Below, piece after piece: positions 17,391 to 27,046 of a stretch of 64,000 nucleotides of DNA. The stretch is from JADKAC01 sp964492065 (GTDB lineage Bacteria > Bacteroidota > Bacteroidia > Chitinophagales > BACL12): the NCBI GenBank assembly GCA_964492065.1, contig CAZBHH010000001.1, forward strand, positions 186,001 to 250,000, written 5' to 3'. The translations under genes were made by a program, and so were the position numbers. Each line of letters starts with the position of its first letter. The first letter of the stretch is position 1. A model generated the notes under the pieces. It was not told the origin of the DNA. It was given only the letters and a program-made list of their open reading frames with translations, and made no database searches.

Positions 17391-18285
17391 CGGTAATTTT
17401 GTCTTTTAGCTTTTTGTAATTTTCGGAAATCACCGCAAGTATTAACATAAAGAGAAATGCCCCTGCCGTACTTGCAATGACGATTAAAGAGCGAATGGGC
17501 CTATCCTTCCGGATTGCGGGATACGCCTCCTCGGTAATATGAATGGTAGAGAACTTGGTACTGGTAGAAGTAACGTATTGCTCCATGAGCTTTTTATTCT
17601 CCGCAATATTTTTCATGGTGGCATCAATACTAAACTTCATCTGGTTTATTTTCTCCGGGTTTGCGTTCGTGCTCAACATCAAATCCAGGCTGTCTGTCAA
17701 CGTATCCAGCGAAGATTCCATGCCCTTTATTATTTCATCAAAGGTTTCGATAATAATATATTTATCACGCAACAACATTTCCCGGTTATGGTTATCAATA
17801 GTCAGGGCAATATGATTTGCCATTTCAGCTGCCAGGTCTTTATCCTTGTCCCATACAGAAATTTCAATAGCGCCGAATTCCGTTTCCACTGCTTTATAGT
17901 TTTTAAGGAATTTCTTCTTTGTCTTGTATCTCGCCATTGTCTTCGTGGAGTCATAACCGTAATGCTCCATCAAATGGTACCTGTTTATGATATAATCAAC
18001 AGTCGGCGTACTGTTGGCCAGCGTAAGAATCCTGTCCACATCGCTGCTGCCTCCGAAATAATCGATTTCTATTTCTCCCAAAGAGTTGGAGTAAAGCACC
18101 TGCCTGTCGGTCATCACCGGGTTAGCGGGATAAAAGTTAACGCTCGATTTAAAGTAATCGGGCAGAAAAAACCAGGAGATTGCGGCTGAACCGATTGCGG
18201 CAATAATGGTCGTTATCAAAATGGGGCGCTTCCATTTTAAGGCAATGCGTACCAATGCAATCAAATCATTTCTCTGTTCAGGCAT
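17383..18285 (-). CDS. Wzz-type chain-length/polysaccharide co-polymerase protein
   Basis: This inner-membrane protein is of the type that sets polysaccharide chain length. There is a short cytoplasmic start, a first membrane helix at about residues 20-40 (ILITTIIAAIGSAAISWFFL), a periplasmic stretch with long helices (about 45-255, including a coiled region near SLDTLTDSLDLMLSTN), and a second helix near 268-288 (LIVIASTAGAFLFMLILAVI). This is the two-helix Wzz layout. There is no C-terminal kinase domain. It lies between the flippase and Wzy-like genes and overlaps the latter. Confidence 0.85.
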   Translation of the reverse strand: MPEQRNDLIALVRIALKWKRPILITTIIAAIGSAAISWFFLPDYFKSSVNFYPANPVMTDRQVLYSNSLGEIEIDYFGGSSDVDRILTLANSTPTVDYIINRYHLMEHYGYDSTKTMARYKTKKKFLKNYKAVETEFGAIEISVWDKDKDLAAEMANHIALTIDNHNREMLLRDKYIIIETFDEIIKGMESSLDTLTDSLDLMLSTNANPEKINQMKFSIDATMKNIAENKKLMEQYVTSTSTKFSTIHITEEAYPAIRKDRPIRSLIVIASTAGAFLFMLILAVISENYKKLKDKITDV

Positions 18286-18333
18286 TATAAAAAATTTGAG
18301 GTGTAAAAGTAGGAAATTCCACTGACTGATATT

Positions 18334-19782
18334 TTATTGTTTTATCTTGCGAAAAGCGGGTAACAACTCGCCCGGATTCAGCAGTTTGATGCCAATGGCT
18401 AAAGGCAGGCCTATCGCCAGGCTCAGGAACAAAGCGTAGTACCATCCTATGGGCAGTAAATGAATTAAAAAGCACAAGCCGGCATAAATCAGGATAAAAA
18501 TAGCAGCCCGCAGCCACAGCCCGGGTCGCAGATGGTAGCGCATTGTATTATAGGCGAGTAAAATATACGCCCCGGTTACTAATGCTTGTGTAATAACGGT
18601 AGCTATTGCCGCCCCCGCAGCAAAATAATTCGGAATAAGAACCAGGTTTAACAACACATTAATCACGCCACCGCCAATGGCAATCAGGTTTAATGCCCTG
18701 AGGTCGCCTTTTGCAGTAAGCAATGATCCGAAAATGTAAACAATGCTGATATTAATAAAACTCAACATCAGCAAACCGAAAATAGTACCGTACTCGGTTG
18801 TAGCATTGACATAAAGCATCTGCATGATCTCATGCCTGTAAAAGATAAAGGCAATGCCGCTTCCGGCTGAGAGAAAAATCATCAGTTTGGTACTTAACTC
18901 GGCAAATGCCTGGGTGGGTTCATTGCGGTGAATCATCCGGGAAAACATCGGCAGTAAAATGGTGGCAAACATGAACCCCAGCATATTGAACGCATCCAAC
19001 AGCCGGAATGCAGAGGCGTAAATTCCGGCCTCGCGGGCGCCATTTTCGCCCAACATCCGCTCCAGCATTACACCGTCAATGCGGTAATATATCGTCATCA
19101 GAAATGTGAGCATCGCAAAGGGAAAACTCCGGCGGATAATTTCTGTAAGGAGCGCCGGCCTGAACCTGAAAACAATGCGTTTCATATGCATCCACAACAC
19201 CGCCAAACCCGCTATTCCGGCAATAACGTAAGCGCAAATCTGTGCACCGATAAAATTGAAAATGGATATCCCGAACGGGAATACCGGGGTCCACAATATC
19301 AAAATACAAATCAGGCTGCTGATGAGCTTATCCAACACGGAAAGCACCGCATCTGTTCGGAACAATTGCAGCGCTGCAATATTGGAGCGGATGAAGGTGT
19401 AGAAAGAAAGAAAGATCTGGTTGACAATCAGCAAGCCGAGAATTTGAAGCTGATGCACATCGAAGTGCACTCCCAAAGCAAACAGGTAAACGACGACAGT
19501 ATATATTATGCCGAAGAGCAACTTCGCAATCAGGGTAGTAGAAAAATTTTCATGTAAGCGGGATGGGTCCTGGGCGATATGCCGGTTGTTGTAATAATTA
19601 ATGCCAAAATCAAGTATTACCTGGAACAGAAATGAGAAATTAAATAAGGAAAAGTACATGCCGTATTCTTCCGGCCCCAGCGTATTCTGCACAGTGCGGT
19701 CGATGCCGAGTATCCAGAACGGCTTAATGAGCAGGTTTACGAAAATCAGGAAGCTTAAATTTGCGAGAAAATTCTTCTTCAT
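18334..19782 (-). CDS. Polysaccharide flippase (Wzx/MOP superfamily)
   Basis: This protein is predicted to flip lipid-linked oligosaccharide across the inner membrane. It is 482 residues with about fourteen hydrophobic helices. The N-terminus (LANLSFLIFVNLLIKPFWIL then GIDRTVQNTLGPEEYGMYFS) is typical of MOP-family polysaccharide exporters, in which LGPxEYGxYF is common. It is first in the minus-strand operon with the Wzz-like (49 bases later) and Wzy-like genes. The substrate sugar is unknown. Confidence 0.88.
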   Translation of the reverse strand: MKKNFLANLSFLIFVNLLIKPFWILGIDRTVQNTLGPEEYGMYFSLFNFSFLFQVILDFGINYYNNRHIAQDPSRLHENFSTTLIAKLLFGIIYTVVVYLFALGVHFDVHQLQILGLLIVNQIFLSFYTFIRSNIAALQLFRTDAVLSVLDKLISSLICILILWTPVFPFGISIFNFIGAQICAYVIAGIAGLAVLWMHMKRIVFRFRPALLTEIIRRSFPFAMLTFLMTIYYRIDGVMLERMLGENGAREAGIYASAFRLLDAFNMLGFMFATILLPMFSRMIHRNEPTQAFAELSTKLMIFLSAGSGIAFIFYRHEIMQMLYVNATTEYGTIFGLLMLSFINISIVYIFGSLLTAKGDLRALNLIAIGGGVINVLLNLVLIPNYFAAGAAIATVITQALVTGAYILLAYNTMRYHLRPGLWLRAAIFILIYAGLCFLIHLLPIGWYYALFLSLAIGLPLAIGIKLLNPGELLPAFRKIKQ

Positions 19783-19929
19783 TATTTTGAAAGCGGAATA
19801 AAAATAAGTATAATTGCCTCAAAATACCTGCATATTGAATACACCACTACTCTAAATTTTCAGGTAAATCAGGAGTTTCTACACGGTTTCGCATTTTATT
19901 AATTCACCCGACTACAAACAGACAAGCGT

Positions 19930-21081
19930 ATGCGTATAGCTGTGAACACCCGTTTTCTGATACAAAACCGATTGGAAGGCATCGGTTGGTTTACGTATGA
20001 GACCATGAAACGACTCGTACAACGCCAACCGGAGCACGAATTTATCTTCCTGTTCGACCGCAACTTTCCCAAAGAATTTATTTTTGCCGATAACGTCACC
20101 GGCGAAAAAGTATGGCCGCCCGCCCGCCATCCGTATTTATGGCAATTCTGGTTTGATTATTCCCTCCCCCGCATGTTAGATCGCTATAACCCGGACTTGT
20201 TTATTTCCACCGACGGGTTTCTTTCAACCAAAACTCACTTGCCCTCTTTGCTTGTATTGCACGACCTGGGCTTCGAACACTACCCCGAACATACGCCCCA
20301 GGTGGTAAGCAGGTATTACAGGAAATTCACACCGGTATTTGCACACAAAGCCGATAAAATCCTTACGGTTTCCGAATTTTCACGCCAGGACATCATTGCG
20401 CAATACAATATTCCACCGTCTAAAATTGATGTTGTGTACAATGGTGCCAACGAATTGTATAAGCCGCTAAGCCCCGGTCAACAACAGGCAGTGAGACAAC
20501 AATATACTTCGGGCAAGCCCTATTTTATTTACGTCGGCTCGGTTCATCCCCGAAAGAATATTAAAAATCTCTTACTCGCATATAATCAGTTTCAATCCCG
20601 GCGTCATAGCGATTATAAATTAGTCATAGCGGGGCGCATGGCATGGAAAACCGAAGCGATTACCGCGGCCCTGGAGAATATGCAATGTAAAGAAGATGTC
20701 ATTTTTACCGGCCATTTACAATTACCCCAACTCGCCGAATTGATGGGCAGCGCAGAAGCGCTGATCTATCCGTCGCTGTTTGAAGGCTTTGGCATCCCCG
20801 TACTGGAAGCACGCTATTGCAATATACCGGTTCTGTGCAGCAATCGCTCCAGTTTACCGGAAGTAGCCGGTGCAAACGCCCTGTATTTCGATCCGGAAAA
20901 TATCGACGCAATGGTTGCAACCATAGAACAATTTACATCAAATCCGGCGCACTATAAACAACTCGCCACATCTGACGCCGATATACGCAATACCTTCAGT
21001 TGGGATAATGCCGTATCACGTATTGAACAAACTATCGCGGCGATGGATAAGCGATTTATTCCTTCTGCCATTCTGCAATGA
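19930..21081 (+). CDS. Glycosyltransferase family 4 (GT-B fold)
   Basis: This retaining GT-B glycosyltransferase probably adds a sugar during assembly of the same envelope polysaccharide as the divergent wzx-wzz-wzy set. The C-terminal half has the donor-binding pattern: FIYVGSVHPRKNIKNLLLAY (with the R..K pair), DVIFTGHLQLPQL, then LIYPSLFEGFGIPVLEARYC with the EGFGxPxLE motif, then SLPEVAGANALYFDP. The N-terminal half has NTRFLIQNRLEGIGWFTYE, the acceptor-side glycine loop. Length 383 is normal. There is no membrane helix. Confidence 0.92.
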   Translation: MRIAVNTRFLIQNRLEGIGWFTYETMKRLVQRQPEHEFIFLFDRNFPKEFIFADNVTGEKVWPPARHPYLWQFWFDYSLPRMLDRYNPDLFISTDGFLSTKTHLPSLLVLHDLGFEHYPEHTPQVVSRYYRKFTPVFAHKADKILTVSEFSRQDIIAQYNIPPSKIDVVYNGANELYKPLSPGQQQAVRQQYTSGKPYFIYVGSVHPRKNIKNLLLAYNQFQSRRHSDYKLVIAGRMAWKTEAITAALENMQCKEDVIFTGHLQLPQLAELMGSAEALIYPSLFEGFGIPVLEARYCNIPVLCSNRSSLPEVAGANALYFDPENIDAMVATIEQFTSNPAHYKQLATSDADIRNTFSWDNAVSRIEQTIAAMDKRFIPSAILQ

Positions 21082-21111
21082 TGTAATTATCGGGGCATTG
21101 ATTAAAACCCA

Positions 21112-21119
21112 TATATTTG
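21112..21119 (+). promoter_or_regulatory. -7 box (TATATTTG) of the secreted-protein gene
   Basis: TATATTTG is an exact TAnnTTTG match ending 18 bases before the ATG at 21138, giving a short leader of about 12 bases. A TTG lies upstream at a short spacing; no ideal -33 box is visible. Confidence 0.45.
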
Positions 21120-21137
21120 TAATATTAATTTTCTGTT

Positions 21138-23024
21138 ATGTTGAAGTTCTTTACAATTGTACTGACAGCGTTCATAGGCATCACTCAGGTTTACTCACAG
21201 AAAACGACTTTTAATAAATCGGAAATTATTTCTATACCCAAACGCAGTGTTACCAGCCCCCGCAATTTTGGTCCCGATTATTTTACGGCGATGTATTCAC
21301 TGGAAATGCCAGCGCCCGGTTCGGGATCCTATCGCAGTTATTTAATCGGCCTGAAGGAAAAATTATACGCCGGCAGATCATTCCCCGGTTTAACCGGTTT
21401 CCGCAGCAGTGAAACCATCCCCGTACCCGACACCATCGCAGGATTTAACGGCAACCCGATGGGCACCGGTGTGCCCAATGATAACGACATAGCCATTTCA
21501 AACAACGGAATCATTGTTTCAGTAATCAACTCATCAATTTATATTTTCGACCAGTCGGGAACAACGCTCGGGAGTTTCTCGCTGGAAACTTTTGCGGATA
21601 CTTTAAACCTGACGGGAGACAAGTTCGATCCCAAGGTGCTTTACGATCCGCATCACGACCGGTTTATCATCGTGTTTTTAAATTTGGTCTTCGGCGATGA
21701 GGCAAACAATACGCATATCGTGGTCGCATTCTCTCAAACCAATGACCCAATGGGCAGTTGGAACCTGTATGCATTGCCGGGCAATCCAAAGAATAACGAT
21801 ACCTGGACGGATTTTCCGATGATGGCGATTACCGAAGGCGAATTATTTATTACGGGCAACTCCATAATTCCGGGAGAACCCTGGCAAACTGGATTTTTTG
21901 AGACGCTGATTTGGCAGATGAGATTAGACAGCGGTTACGCCGGCGGCGATCTCAGCGCCATCTTTTGGGATAATCTCACTTTTGACGGGATGCCCATCAG
22001 AAATTTATGCCCGGTAAAAGGCGGCAGTACTGTGTACGGGCCCAACCTCTACCTATTGAGCAACCGGAATTTTGCCGAAAGCAACGACTCCATTTTTATT
22101 GTGGAGATTACCGGAACTCTGGAAGATGCAGCCACAACTGCCGTTATCGATTTAGCGCTGACGGATGTGAATTATGCCGTTCCCCCGCAGGCGAGACAAT
22201 ACAACGATCATACCTTTGACACAAATGACGGCAGAATTTTAGGCGCCGTTATGGAAAACGGCTGGATTCAATTTGTATCGAATACATTGGATACAGCTAC
22301 CGGCTTCTCGGGTATCTACCACGGGTTTATTGCAAATCTCGACGGCGAAAGAACAATCACCGGACATATAATCGGCGACGACACACTCGATTTCGGTTAT
22401 CCGAATATCAGTTATAGCGGCAGGTACGAAAATGACGATCAATGTATTATCGTTGTGAATCACTCCGCACCCGAAGTCTATGCCGGCATGAGCGCCTTTT
22501 TTTATAACCAGGGAGAATACTCCGAACGCCTGCATATAAAATCCGGCGAAACATATGTCAATGTCATCAGCGGCTATTATGAGCGCTGGGGAGATTATAC
22601 CGGCTCACAACGCAAATACGATGCACCCGGCAATGTCTGGGTTTCGGGCACTTTCGGAAAAACCCAGGATCTCGGACCGTTCACCAACAGAATCAATGCA
22701 ACCTGGATTTCCAATTTGCGCTCCAGCGATTCGATGCCGCCTGCAGCCGTCAATACGATACCTGCACTAAACAATTTCAACGTGTATCCAAACCCGGCAG
22801 ATACCTATTTTGAAACGACATTTTATCTGAGCAAGCCGGGAAAGGTACAATGCAGTATTTACGACATGCAGGGCAAACTGGTTAAGACACTGGTTTCAAA
22901 AAACGCTCCGGCGGGAAATACAAAACTGACTTTTTCCACCGAACCGCTGCAAAGCGGCACCTATATTTTACGCATTACTTTGGACAACCTGCCCATTGCT
23001 TCAAAGCAATTGGTGCGATTGTGA
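21138..23024 (+). CDS. Secreted protein of unknown function with T9SS type A sorting domain
   Basis: This is a 628-residue exported protein. A signal peptide is clear (MLKFFTIVLTAFIGITQVYSQ). The long middle is rich in aromatic and acidic beta-strand segments with repeats of the kind DPKVLYDPHHDRFIIVFLN and WTDFPMMAITEGELFITGN, which suggest a beta-propeller, but I recognise no catalytic motif. The last roughly 80 residues (FNVYPNPADTYFETTFYL, then LQSGTYILRI and SKQLVRL) form a type A sorting domain. Its stop lies just upstream of rlmD. Confidence 0.85.
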   Translation: MLKFFTIVLTAFIGITQVYSQKTTFNKSEIISIPKRSVTSPRNFGPDYFTAMYSLEMPAPGSGSYRSYLIGLKEKLYAGRSFPGLTGFRSSETIPVPDTIAGFNGNPMGTGVPNDNDIAISNNGIIVSVINSSIYIFDQSGTTLGSFSLETFADTLNLTGDKFDPKVLYDPHHDRFIIVFLNLVFGDEANNTHIVVAFSQTNDPMGSWNLYALPGNPKNNDTWTDFPMMAITEGELFITGNSIIPGEPWQTGFFETLIWQMRLDSGYAGGDLSAIFWDNLTFDGMPIRNLCPVKGGSTVYGPNLYLLSNRNFAESNDSIFIVEITGTLEDAATTAVIDLALTDVNYAVPPQARQYNDHTFDTNDGRILGAVMENGWIQFVSNTLDTATGFSGIYHGFIANLDGERTITGHIIGDDTLDFGYPNISYSGRYENDDQCIIVVNHSAPEVYAGMSAFFYNQGEYSERLHIKSGETYVNVISGYYERWGDYTGSQRKYDAPGNVWVSGTFGKTQDLGPFTNRINATWISNLRSSDSMPPAAVNTIPALNNFNVYPNPADTYFETTFYLSKPGKVQCSIYDMQGKLVKTLVSKNAPAGNTKLTFSTEPLQSGTYILRITLDNLPIASKQLVRL

Positions 23025-23065
23025 TTCTCCTACCTAATTCGTTTAAGTCGTATTATTGTGGCAGT

Positions 23066-24478
23066 ATGAAAAAGCGGCGAAGAAATATTGTCTTCGAACA
23101 ACTCGAAATAGTGGGAATTGCCGACAAGGGATACGGCATTGCAAAATACGAAGGCAAGGTGATATTTGTCGAAAAGACTATTCCGGGCGACATCGTCGAT
23201 GTGCAGGCTCAAAAAAACAAGAGCGATTATGCCATCGGATATCCCATTGCGTTCCATAAAGAATCGCCGTTGCGCACCGAAGCATTTTGCGAACACTTCG
23301 GCATATGCGGTGGATGTACCTGGCAACATATTGACTACAGCACCCAATTGCAGTTTAAAAAACAATTGGTGGAAGACGCATTCCGGCGCATTGGTAAAGT
23401 AGTCGAAATTCCAACAATTCCCGGCATTGTAGCCTCTCCATACGAAAAGTATTACCGCAACAAACTGGAATTTACCTTTTCTGAAAATCGCTGGCTGTTG
23501 CCGGAAGAAATGGATACCCCGCACGCACAGTTAAACAGAAAAGCGCTGGGATTTCACATCCCCAAAAAGTTTGATAAGATTTTGGACATCCGGCATTGCT
23601 ACCTGCAGCCCGCCCTTTCCAACGAAATACGCCTGGCGATTAAGAGCTACGGCATTATCCATCAGTTGCCATTCTATAACTTGCGCACCCGCGAAGGATA
23701 CCTGCGCAATGTAATCATCCGCAACACATCCGATAATCAGGTGATGGTAATCGTAGTTGTGGCGGAAGAACGGCCTGCCGTAATTCAAAAAATGCTGAAA
23801 CACCTGCAGTATACTTTCCCGGAAATCACATCGCTGTATTACGTCGTCAATACAAAGGCAAACGATACCATCTTCGATCTCGAAACGCATCATTTTTCGG
23901 GTGAAGCGCATATCGTCGAACAAATTGAAAATATTAAATACCGCCTGGGCCCCAAATCGTTTTTTCAAACCAATACGGAGCAGGCTAAAAACCTGTATCG
24001 CATTGCAATTGAGATGGCGGGACTCTCAGCAACTGACCTGGTTTACGACCTCTACTCCGGATTGGGGAGCATCGCCTTGTTAATAGCCAACAAATGCAAA
24101 TCGGTAGTCGGTGTTGAAAGCGTACCCGCAGCGGTGGAAGATGCCATTGAAAATGCCCGGCTGAACGACATTGCAAACTGCACATTTGTCTGCGGCAACA
24201 TGGATGTAATGTTTGACGATGTATTTGTCGCAAAACACGGCAAACCCGATGTGATTATGACAGATCCGCCGCGGGCGGGCATGCATAAAGAAGTGGTGCG
24301 TCAGATCCTGCGCCTGGAACCCCGGCGGATTGTTTACATAAGTTGTAACCCGGCTACCCAGGCGAGAGATGTGCAATTACTTACCGAAAAGTACAGCCTG
24401 GCGCAACTGCAACCCGTCGATATGTTCCCGCATACTTTTCATATCGAAAACATCGCATTGCTCATTAAAAACGATTAA
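23066..24478 (+). CDS. rlmD: 23S rRNA (uracil-C5)-methyltransferase, RlmD/RumA type
   Basis: This enzyme methylates C5 of a uridine in 23S rRNA (U1939 in E. coli numbering) using SAM. I start at the ATG at 23066 (MKKRRRNIVFEQLEIVGIAD); an upstream in-frame start at 23021 overlaps the previous gene. An N-terminal TRAM domain (about residues 8-65) is followed by the iron-sulfur cysteines in FCEHFGICGGCTWQH, with a fourth Cys in DIRHCYLQ. The methyltransferase part has FFQTN, the SAM loop VYDLYSGLGSIAL, TDPPRAGM and the nucleophile Cys in YISCNPATQARD. All expected residues are present. TrmA/RlmCD subtypes are alternatives. It converges with the patatin gene, the stops overlapping by 4 bases. 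Confidence 0.9.
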   Translation: MKKRRRNIVFEQLEIVGIADKGYGIAKYEGKVIFVEKTIPGDIVDVQAQKNKSDYAIGYPIAFHKESPLRTEAFCEHFGICGGCTWQHIDYSTQLQFKKQLVEDAFRRIGKVVEIPTIPGIVASPYEKYYRNKLEFTFSENRWLLPEEMDTPHAQLNRKALGFHIPKKFDKILDIRHCYLQPALSNEIRLAIKSYGIIHQLPFYNLRTREGYLRNVIIRNTSDNQVMVIVVVAEERPAVIQKMLKHLQYTFPEITSLYYVVNTKANDTIFDLETHHFSGEAHIVEQIENIKYRLGPKSFFQTNTEQAKNLYRIAIEMAGLSATDLVYDLYSGLGSIALLIANKCKSVVGVESVPAAVEDAIENARLNDIANCTFVCGNMDVMFDDVFVAKHGKPDVIMTDPPRAGMHKEVVRQILRLEPRRIVYISCNPATQARDVQLLTEKYSLAQLQPVDMFPHTFHIENIALLIKND

Positions 24479-26700
24479 TAGCCGAGCAATATTTTCAGTT
24501 GATTAAATGCTGCGTGATTTTTTTCGCTGTTGGCGGATTGCACGATATCCATCTTTTCACGTGCCGTCAGATGCAGGCTCAGAGAAGCACGCTTTTGGTC
24601 TTTTGGCGGTTGGTAATCTATGGTTATCACTTCCATATTACCCTTGAGAATGGTATTGAGATATTGCAGTGAAAAATCGTTTTGATAATCCTGGATCTCC
24701 ACCCAGTTCACATACAGGCTGCCCACCGGATTGAAAAGTTTTTCGAACAATCCTTGCCCCGATGATTTTTCAATAGGTTTCTCCTGTTCGATGCCTCGGA
24801 TATTCAGCATTATCACGCCGCTTGTATTTTTCAGTATCCAATCGTGAAAGGCCGATGCGTAGCGAATGGAAGTTTCAATACCGTAATTATCGCGGATACC
24901 GGCATCCACCACTTCGATGGAAGGATGGGTTGGCAAATGTACTTTGGGCAATATATAGGGGAAACTGCAATTCATCCGGATAGCAGTTGTCATCAACAGG
25001 TTGTCGCCATTTTCTTTGCCCAACAGATCGTGAATATCAATGCCGTCCACTTCAGGCAGTGAAAAATGTTGTATGCGCTCGTAGGGAAGGCACATAAAGG
25101 AGAAGTGTTGAGCGCCGATAAACAATCGCCTCCCGTCGTTTAATATCGTCGGGTAGAACAACATCATCGGTATTTGCATATTGTATTCCGCTTCCCGGTA
25201 GGCGCTTATAGGTTTGAATAACACGGAGTCCGTATTCTCGTGTAATACTTTTTCGAAGATATACCCCCTGTCTTTCCTGAAGGTCTGATCGTTGACTTTT
25301 ATTTTACCGAAGGGATAAAAGAAATCATTCACTACCAGGGTAAAAGAAACAGCATTTAATAAATCGGCGGAAATATTGTGCAGATATTTGTCAGATGCGA
25401 GATTTATAAACTCCCCTTGTAGTTTGCGCAAATACAACTCGCGGTAATAGGCAGCGGCAATCATACCTCCCGAAGCGCCGGTTATCAGAACGGTATGCTG
25501 CATCAAATTGCCGTTGGTAATGCTGTCGGCCATTTGCAGCACCCGCATCGTAAACATGGTGGAACGCAATCCTCCGCCACTCACATTGAGCAATACGAGT
25601 TTGGGTTTACCGGGGACATTGCCGAACTTCTGTTTCCAGTTGTTTAAAATTTCAATCCCCGCTGCCTTATCGGCATCGATATTCTCTATCGAATTGGCTT
25701 TTTGTAATTCGGCAATGGAATATTCCGCAGAGGTATGAGCATAATCAATACCCATTGCCCGGTTTTTGTATTGCAGGAAATTTATCCGTATCAGAAAATT
25801 CAACGCAATCAACAACGCTATCGCGGCAACCACTTTCCACTGCCCGAGCCAATAAGAGAACGCCCCGCTGATGACGATGCCGATATTGATAAGCAGCAGA
25901 ATACTGCTGCCGGCCGGAATGCGGAAAAACGGATAGTCCACCAAATGCCCGAGAAGAACAATGATAGTCAGTGCAGTAAGTTGAATGATAAGAGCATTGG
26001 CATGATGTTGCCGGTACACAGAGCGGATAACATCATAGGGGTAGTGATAGACGGGTCTCGCTATCTTAATTTTGAAATTGTGATTAAAGTAATTTGAAAT
26101 GCGCAGTTCATCTTTAAACTTATGCCTGCCGTCAATCCGCGAGTGGGGCATTACCAATCCGGTTCCCGCTTTCTTATTGCTGGTGCCGATAATCTTGAAT
26201 ATGCTCGTATTCGTCTTTGAAAAATACACCATGGTCATGGTGATGAATACAAACATGCCGGTGAACAGCCCGCCGATTTGCGTCAGCGCTTCGTTCATAC
26301 TGACAAGGCCTTCGGATGACTGAAACTGAATGAGTTTGTAGAGATACAGGATAAAGACAAAAGTGGGCAGCACGGCATTGTTGAGCGAATACACGCCAAA
26401 GGGACGGCTCAGCGTGGCAAGAAACGGAAAATGATACGCATTAAATATATAACTGATAAGGTTCCAGGCGATGAAAGTGCCGCCAAAGGCAAAACCCATG
26501 ATGGTAAAGCTGATAAAATCCACCTTGCCTAAATACTCGGGGTCGAGAAATAACAAAGACACCCCGTACCTGCTGCCAACGACATTGGTGATGAACAAAC
26601 TGATCAATACGAGAAAGAACAGGAGAAAGTGATTTTTTTTCAGATGCAGCAGCAACAACTGAATTGGAAAAGAATAATACACCTGCGTCCAATATCTCAA
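24475..26700 (-). CDS. Multi-pass membrane protein with patatin-like phospholipase domain
   Basis: This predicted lipid acyl hydrolase is held in the membrane. The N-terminal roughly 320 residues carry about seven or eight hydrophobic helices in two groups (about 15-170 and 240-320). The cytoplasmic patatin domain follows: oxyanion loop SGGGLRS, nucleophile elbow TGASGG with Ser410, and the second dyad member Asp599 in VVDAGIRDNYG, where the usual DGG or DGA reads DAG. At 741 residues it is far longer than soluble patatins. It is 82 bases downstream of the Rof-like gene on the same strand. Substrate and role are unknown; membrane lipid turnover is plausible. Confidence 0.85.
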   Translation of the reverse strand: MRYWTQVYYSFPIQLLLLHLKKNHFLLFFLVLISLFITNVVGSRYGVSLLFLDPEYLGKVDFISFTIMGFAFGGTFIAWNLISYIFNAYHFPFLATLSRPFGVYSLNNAVLPTFVFILYLYKLIQFQSSEGLVSMNEALTQIGGLFTGMFVFITMTMVYFSKTNTSIFKIIGTSNKKAGTGLVMPHSRIDGRHKFKDELRISNYFNHNFKIKIARPVYHYPYDVIRSVYRQHHANALIIQLTALTIIVLLGHLVDYPFFRIPAGSSILLLINIGIVISGAFSYWLGQWKVVAAIALLIALNFLIRINFLQYKNRAMGIDYAHTSAEYSIAELQKANSIENIDADKAAGIEILNNWKQKFGNVPGKPKLVLLNVSGGGLRSTMFTMRVLQMADSITNGNLMQHTVLITGASGGMIAAAYYRELYLRKLQGEFINLASDKYLHNISADLLNAVSFTLVVNDFFYPFGKIKVNDQTFRKDRGYIFEKVLHENTDSVLFKPISAYREAEYNMQIPMMLFYPTILNDGRRLFIGAQHFSFMCLPYERIQHFSLPEVDGIDIHDLLGKENGDNLLMTTAIRMNCSFPYILPKVHLPTHPSIEVVDAGIRDNYGIETSIRYASAFHDWILKNTSGVIMLNIRGIEQEKPIEKSSGQGLFEKLFNPVGSLYVNWVEIQDYQNDFSLQYLNTILKGNMEVITIDYQPPKDQKRASLSLHLTAREKMDIVQSANSEKNHAAFNQLKILLGY

Positions 26701-26740
26701 ATCACAGTTTTTATTGAAAACGAAAATATGAAGTAGTTAG

Positions 26741-26762
26741 GTTGCAGCCGCTGTACTGCAAC
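26741..26762 (-). repeat. Hairpin between the Rof-like and patatin genes
   Basis: GTTGCAG and CTGCAAC form a perfect 7-base stem around an 8-base loop. No T run follows on either strand, so it is not a standard terminator; it could stabilise the 3' end of the upstream transcript or act at the patatin promoter. Confidence 0.4.
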
Positions 26763-26782
26763 TCGGAAAATTACAAAATACC

Positions 26783-27010
26783 CTACACCGGCCCGGTGAA
26801 GATATGCACTGTATCCAGTCGGTGCTTGCCGCTCTCCGCCAGCAAAATGTATTCGATGTGATTCTCAGTAAAAACATCCTCCACCCGGTCGGTAACAAAT
26901 TTGTCGCCCCCCGGTGTCTGAATGCGCAAATCGAGTTGTTTTTTTAATACGGCAGCTTCCGTAAACAGGTCGTACAGGTTGCAGTCAATAGGTGTGTAGT
27001 CCGAATCCAT
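26783..27010 (-). CDS. Rof-like (Rho-binding antiterminator family) small protein
   Basis: This 75-residue protein resembles Rof/YaeO, which binds transcription terminator Rho and blocks its action. The matches to the family pattern are an early YTPIDCNLYDLFTEAA block (family: Y-PI-C--YD--E-A), a central strand pair LDLRIQTPGGDKF, then HIEYILLAESGKHRLDTVHI, equivalent to the family's EYL...LRLD-I ending. The ATG at 27010 (MDSDYTPIDCN) is the best start; a TTG at 27028 is in frame. The gene sits behind its own promoter and a strong intrinsic terminator (27047-27084), an arrangement described in the findings. Assignment is by pattern recognition, not by search. Confidence 0.75.
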   Translation of the reverse strand: MDSDYTPIDCNLYDLFTEAAVLKKQLDLRIQTPGGDKFVTDRVEDVFTENHIEYILLAESGKHRLDTVHIFTGPV

Positions 27011-27046
27011 AGTATTCTGTAAATGCAATTCCCGGCAAATAAGTGC

